From Otis tarda (Eukaryota > Chordata > Aves > Otidiformes > Otididae), in the NCBI GenBank assembly GCA_026413225.1, contig CM048554.1, positions 11,362,001 to 11,426,000 on the forward strand: DNA of 64,000 nt, read 5' to 3'. How positions within the stretch are numbered: the stretch's first letter is position 1; every line of letters begins with the position of its first letter. A program made the translations under genes and the position numbers. The notes under the pieces were generated by a model. It did no database searches, was not told the origin of the DNA, and saw only the letters and a list, made by a program, of their open reading frames with translations. Shown here in pieces: positions 60,101 to 64,000 of the stretch.

Positions 60101-62342
60101 GGCAGGGAAACTGAGATTTACAATGATAGCTATTTCTAGCAAAGGTCATTTCTTTATTGGTGAACAACCTGTCCTTAGTCATGCTGATGACGAGGCGTTG
60201 AAGGATAAGGGAGAGGCTGTACAGCTTTAAAGCTTAACAGGCAATAACATAAATAGAGCATAGATCATCTTTCTACTTGGACCACGAGGCTTGCAATCCA
60301 CTGCCGTCAGGCCAAAGCCAGGGAGCTGGAGTCAAAATCCAGAAAAAAAAAAAAAAAGTTATTTCTGAGGAGATTGTGAGGGAGGCTTCATAGAGGGGGA
60401 AAAAAGGGAGCCACAGAGCATGAGGATGTATTTTTGGATAGTAAGGGTGTCCTTGGTGGAACCAGCTGCTTATAAAGAATCGGGTCAGGTTGCTCTGGGG
60501 ACTCCCTAGTCAGCCCTGCCAGCTTCCCAATTTGAGCAGCTCTCAGCATCCTGCTCCGTGCCATTTCCAGCATGACACAGATGAAGGCATGCCCAAATCC
60601 ACAAATACACTTCGTCAGCTGTCATTCCACAGGCAAGGAAGGCAGCAGTTTTGACAGGAATATGGATTGTATCATACAATTCTACATCTTTAAATAATAA
60701 AACAGCATCTGCCTGTTCATCACATAATTATTTTTCCTGCTTGCAGAAGAGAAGGTCTTTGACACAGTACATAAAATGATGTGTCATTTTCACAATCAGG
60801 AGGACCCTTTTGGGAGTCATGTGGGAGTTGTTCATAGGGCACTTTGGTGTAACTAGCTTTGCTTGTTTTCACCATCAAGCTCATAATAGTGGATTAAGTG
60901 AAAATGTGACTATTTGCCTAGATTTTGGCTCAGATCCTGAACTGTGCTCTATAGCCAAGCTATGGTTTCTGCTGGGTCACTGACACAAATCAGGGTTACG
61001 GCTGGCAGGACCAGTCAAGAGATCTTTTTGACATAGCAATGAAGTAAACACAGGGGTTCCTCCCTGATCCATCTGAGTGCTCTGACCAGGGGAAGGGGTA
61101 TGGGGTTCTGCATCCATGCCCTTGCTAATCCCTTTTTGCCAATTGTTGGTTCCTTTGGGCTGTGAGCTGCCAAAAGAAGTTACAAGGGCTTTCGAGTTGG
61201 TCTGGTAACCTGAGAACGGTGCAGTGGCCTCTAGCTTCCAATCTGCAGCTGAAGATCTCACCCTTCTTTCCAGAGCAGTTGCTCACACCCTTTGAAATCT
61301 CCTCAAGCTTTCCCCAAAATTGCAAAAGTTGAGGATTACTACTCTTAAAAACTGTAAAATAAATAGATAATCTGTAGGATAATTTCCTGTGTTACAATTC
61401 TCCCCACACAACAAAGAAAAAATAGCCTTACACTGTGTACTACTTAGGCCTGGTGTAACTTGAATCCGAAAGCTATGAAGGAAATGGAAAATGTTAATAA
61501 ATAATGATGTTTGAAACACAAGTCACCGAACAAACCATCAGACCATCTGCATTTATTCCACAGGACAGAAAACATCTATCTCAGTCTGAGGAAAATAAAA
61601 TCTTGGCCAAAGACACATCTTAGGAATTAGCCTGGATGCTGCACGGTATTCAGAAGATAAATCAGAGAAGCTTACATATTAACTCATTAACTCATGCAGA
61701 ATAGAGACAACTTTTGAAATAAAATCAGTACGACTGACTACTTGACATTTCCCTGGTATGAGGAACCAAGGATCTCCTCAGGGCCACTGGAATTTGAAAT
61801 TACCTTGTTTGATCCACTTTACAGCTGCCAGATTTCCATCTGGTATTTTCCAAGTCAGAACCAAGTATATGTGTGCTCCAGACTGCGTGTTCTCAGTCTG
61901 ATGTGTTCTGGAAATCCTGGCCTCATTTCCCAAATCCTAAGCAGGTGATCTGCACTTAAAAAACAGTAATGTCTCCCTCAAGTGTGTTAGAATTACTCTG
62001 TGTGTGCAGACCAGCTGCAAAACTGGGACAGAAATCTTAAATCTTCAAACTGTAACTTCAAAAATATTCAGCAAAAAAAAAAGAACATTACTGAGAAAAT
62101 CTGTATGAGTAGTACAACTGTCTTTCACATTCCAGTATAACACTTTAAGAAGGAAAATCACTGCCTCTTCCAGAATGGCTCCAAATAGGTTGAAAATGCA
62201 TACCCTCTGGCAGCTTGGATAAGTAAATCTGTCTTGAGAGAAGGCAAAGGAATGAAGACTAACACATTGTAAGCAAAGGGCTGACCTTTTTAATAGACCA
62301 AATATTCACCCTCTCTAAAGTAACTTAGTTCAGCTTAGGCCT
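54138..62342. other. Noncoding DNA up to the right gene's CpG shore
   Basis: No exon, RNA gene or well-preserved repeat is recognised in about 8 kb. Homopolymer runs occur at about 55650-55660, 57207-57217, 58357-58370, 60342-60357 and 62072-62081. The stretch 58230-58480 has faint resemblance to the body of an old CR1/L2-type element. An AT-rich patch with 'tataaatatttttaattact' lies near 59711-59731. Frames in GC-richer parts (58809-59268) carry no domain. Confidence 0.45.
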
Positions 62343-62387
62343 GTGGCCGTCCACACAGTCATTCTCTCCTTCCACTCCAGGCGCCGA

Positions 62388-63332
62388 ATGCTGGCAGCTT
62401 CTGCCATATGCCAGCACAGCGAGAGGCAGCTGAGGGAAGAGGAGGAAAAGACTGGGATAGGAAGCTTCCTAGTGCATGGATCAGGCTTGGACTCCATTGC
62501 TTCGTTATGGAAAAGAACTCAGAGGACTGCAAAGCCCCGAGGCTTTGATTTTGTAGTCACCCTCAGACCTACTCTGCATTATCTTTCCTGTTTCCCTGTG
62601 ATTCCACTTGATAGCTGGCTTAGTTTCTTCCTTGCCCAGCTGGCAGGTTTGGGGTTAGGTCCCACAGCACCTCACGCAACCACATTATCCCAACTCTGGG
62701 ATCCACTTCTTGCCAACAGCGCCTTGGGACCTGAGACTCGACGCACCTGCACGGGTGTAAGGAGAGGCTTCGGAAGGCAAAGGGCCCAAAGGCAGCGTGG
62801 CATTTTCTCCCTGAGCCGGAATAAACCACCATTTAATTTGAGATTAATGTCACAACCAAGGGCGCACGTCTGGCTCCTGTCACCCCTTAACGGCACGGTG
62901 CTGGAGAAGCGTCCAGCCGGTGGGGAATTCCCAGCCCCGCTCCCACGGGGATCACCCCCTCACGGCTCCCTGCTCCCCTGCAAGCACTGTTACACAGAAC
63001 GACGCGGAACACCCACGTCCCACGGCCTGCGTGACGCTCACGGCGCACATAACCAAGTCAACCAGCAAATACCGCCCTGCCCGCGTGCATTTCTTATTGA
63101 ACTCCCCCTCCCCACAAGAACTCCCGGGATGAGGAGGACCGACCGGCCTCCCCTCACCCCCGCCGCTCCTCCCGGCGCGGGAACGGGAACCGCCCCAGCC
63201 GCTCCCGGAGGCCGCTGCCCGCCGCCGGCGCCGCGGGGCCACGCCTCTCCCCTGACAGCCCGCTCCTCGCGCCACGCCCACCCCGCGGCTTTAGGAAGAG
63301 GCGCCGCCAATCGCCGGACGCTTTGGTACTGA
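62388..63332 (+). other. Long open frame across the CpG shore, probably fortuitous
   Basis: From the ATG at 62388 a plus-strand frame stays open for 314 codons to 63332, and it is open upstream to about 62343. It is the longest frame in the window. An acceptor-like CTTCCACTCCAG ends at 62380, just before the ATG. The second half is Pro/Ala/Arg-rich, as expected from GC-rich DNA lacking stop codons. No domain, signal peptide or transmembrane segment is apparent, and I recognise no family. Its 3' half overlaps the CpG island and promoter motifs of the right gene. A chance frame is the simplest reading. Confidence 0.12.
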
Positions 63333-63596
63333 CGGGCAGCCGCTCGCACCTATCGAGTAACTTCTTCTGACAAGAAACCCCGCCTCCTCGGGCACTGCGG
63401 CCAATCAAAAAACACTGATTTGGGGGCGGGAGAGGGCTTGCGAGCTCCGTCTTTCTCCACTATCTTCCTCCCTCTACTGCGCGAGGATCGCCCCTTACGC
63501 CCGCAGGTGATGGACGCGGAACGGCAGTCAATGGGCTGCGGAGGGCGCGCGGCAGGGGCCAATGGCGCGGCGGGGGCGGGCCGCGCCGGGCGGCGC

Positions 63597-63622
63597 GGGG
63601 GGAGCGGCGGGCTGGGTCGGGG
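63597..63622 (+). promoter_or_regulatory. Predicted G-quadruplex in the core promoter
   Basis: Four G runs (63597-63602, 63609-63611, 63614-63616 and 63619-63622) are separated by loops of 6, 2 and 2 bases, meeting the G3+N1-7 rule on the plus (non-template) strand. It lies about 35 bp after the last CCAAT box, at the likely transcription start. Folding is a prediction from the pattern. Confidence 0.55.
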
Positions 63623-63623
63623 T

Positions 63624-63648
63624 GAGGCGAGGCGAGGCGAGGCGAGGC
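63624..63648 (+). repeat. GAGGC pentanucleotide repeat, five copies
   Basis: Five uninterrupted GAGGC units occupy 63624-63648, directly after the G-quadruplex-prone run and in the probable 5' UTR or core promoter of the right gene. Uninterrupted GC-rich short repeats in this position are prone to length variation. Confidence 0.9.
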
Positions 63649-63668
63649 GCAACGCCGGCGGGAGGGCG

Positions 63669-63689
63669 ATGGTGGCGGCGGCGGCGTGA
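63669..63689 (+). other. Short upstream ORF (6 codons)
   Basis: ATG at 63669 in the context GCGATGG opens MVAAAA and stops at TGA 63687-63689. If transcription starts upstream of it, this would be the first upstream ORF of the right gene. The same frame is also open upstream to an ATG at 63510, which would lie in the promoter. Translation is inferred. Confidence 0.3.
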
Positions 63690-63761
63690 GGCGCGGCGGG
63701 ACTCGGGCTGGCCGCGCCGGCCGGCGGGGAGAGGGGAAGCGGCGTGTGCCCGGCGCTCGCC

Positions 63762-63809
63762 ATGAGGTTGCGGGAGGACGGGGACAGCCGCAGGGCGCTG
63801 CCGCGGTAA
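63762..63809 (+). other. Upstream ORF (15 codons) overlapping the next start
   Basis: ATG at 63762 (context GCCATGA) opens MRLREDGDSRRALPR. It stops at TAA 63807-63809, whose last base is the first base of the ATG at 63809 (TAATG). The context of this ATG is as good as that of the downstream one, so it would be expected to affect initiation. An alternative is a splice donor, GCG|GTAATG, just before the stop, which would make this frame the coding start instead. The sequence cannot decide between the two. Confidence 0.4.
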
Positions 63810-63902
63810 TGGGCAGCGGCAGCGCTGCCTCCTCGCCTGTCTGTGCGCTGCCCAGCGCCCGCACCCGCCCGGCGGGGGCCGCCCGTGAGGAGCCGGGGGC
63901 AG
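63809..63902 (+). CDS. First coding exon of an unidentified gene leaving on the right
   Basis: ATG at 63809 (G at -3 and at +4) opens MGSGSAASSPVCALPSARTR, continuing for 31 codons plus one base to a full-consensus donor GCAG|GTGAGTGC at 63902/63903. The start MGSGSAAS fits an N-myristoylation signal (Gly2, small residues at 5 and 6), and a Cys at residue 12 could be palmitoylated. The product may therefore be membrane-anchored, but this is inference from the N-terminus only. I do not recognise the family. The start is chosen over the ATG at 63762 because that frame stops after 15 codons. It lies in a CpG island some 150-200 bp after the last promoter motifs. The remaining exons are outside the window. 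Confidence 0.55.
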
Positions 63903-64000
63903 GTGAGTGCTGCGGCGCCGAGGGGGCCGCCCGCGCTGCCCTCCCACTCCCCACTGCCCCTTGCTCCTCGCCGTTGGCGTTTTAATTTTTGAACCTCAAC

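Larger units (their letters stand above)
62880..64000. promoter_or_regulatory. CpG-island promoter of the right gene
   Basis: CpG density rises from about 62880 and is very high from 63120 to the window edge. CCAAT boxes are at 63307-63311, 63401-63405 and 63559-63563. GC boxes are GGGGGCGGG at 63422-63430 and at 63572-63580. No TATA box is visible. The order CCAAT, GC box, upstream ORFs, coding exon points to a start site around 63600-63680 with transcription to the right. The island is wide enough for a divergent transcript, but no convincing minus-strand first exon was found. Confidence 0.82.

Noticed and set aside
63350..63763. Minus-strand 137-codon frame with a true ATG at 63763
   Set aside because: It covers the CCAAT and GC boxes of the right promoter, is Pro/Ala-rich from GC content and has no donor context that suggests a real divergent exon.
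1..64000. CRISPR array, operon, IS element, or prokaryotic ribosome binding sites
   Set aside because: No regularly spaced identical repeats were seen, and CR1 elements, CpG islands and splice signals show this is vertebrate nuclear DNA.

Overview
The window looks like nuclear DNA from a bird. Six fragments carry the avian CR1 LINE 3' end, whose sense-strand end reads like 'tccaacccaaaccattct' followed by a short ATTCTATG-type tail. There is also an LTR of a kind I associate with bird genomes, a few decayed MIR-like SINE relics, and otherwise AT-leaning single-copy DNA between two GC- and CpG-rich islands. There are no bacterial-style operons, no CRISPR array, no rRNA and no intact tRNA. The exact species and chromosome cannot be told from the sequence.

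Layout. The left CpG island (about 1.86-2.26 kb) holds the best supported exon of the left part: a minus-strand first coding exon (ATG at 2117, donor at 2014/2015) of a gene that runs off the left edge, with ETS-type and YY1-type promoter motifs around it. The right CpG island (about 62.88-64.0 kb) holds a plus-strand promoter (CCAAT boxes, GC boxes, a G-quadruplex-prone run, a pentanucleotide repeat), short upstream ORFs, and a first coding exon (63809-63902) of a gene that leaves the window on the right. I could not name either gene from its first 31-34 residues. The two promoters point away from each other, so the roughly 60 kb between them reads as intergenic or regulatory DNA.

The interval from 2.3 to 62.8 kb contains no exon I can assign to a known gene. 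It holds CR1 copies at about 2.3, 13.2, 29.4, 31.2 and 45.7 kb (another lies at 1.3 kb, in the left gene's intron). The 13.2 kb copy joins an ORF2 endonuclease remnant directly to a CR1 3' end. A solo-type retroviral LTR of 1,144 bp lies at 14547-15690 on the minus strand. Three decayed MIR-like fragments and one SINE-tail-like fragment are present, along with small tandem duplications and several TAAT-rich patches that could be enhancers. Four short intervals have plausible splice sites and an open frame (near 15.8, 16.1, 34.2 and 39.7 kb). They are listed as weak candidate exons only.

I did not find a clear previously undescribed system. The observations most worth a check are the stop-start overlapping upstream ORF in the right promoter, the internally deleted CR1, the LTR with a degenerate internal repeat, the two opposing ORFs sharing one CATG in the left island, and the candidate exons next to the LTR.
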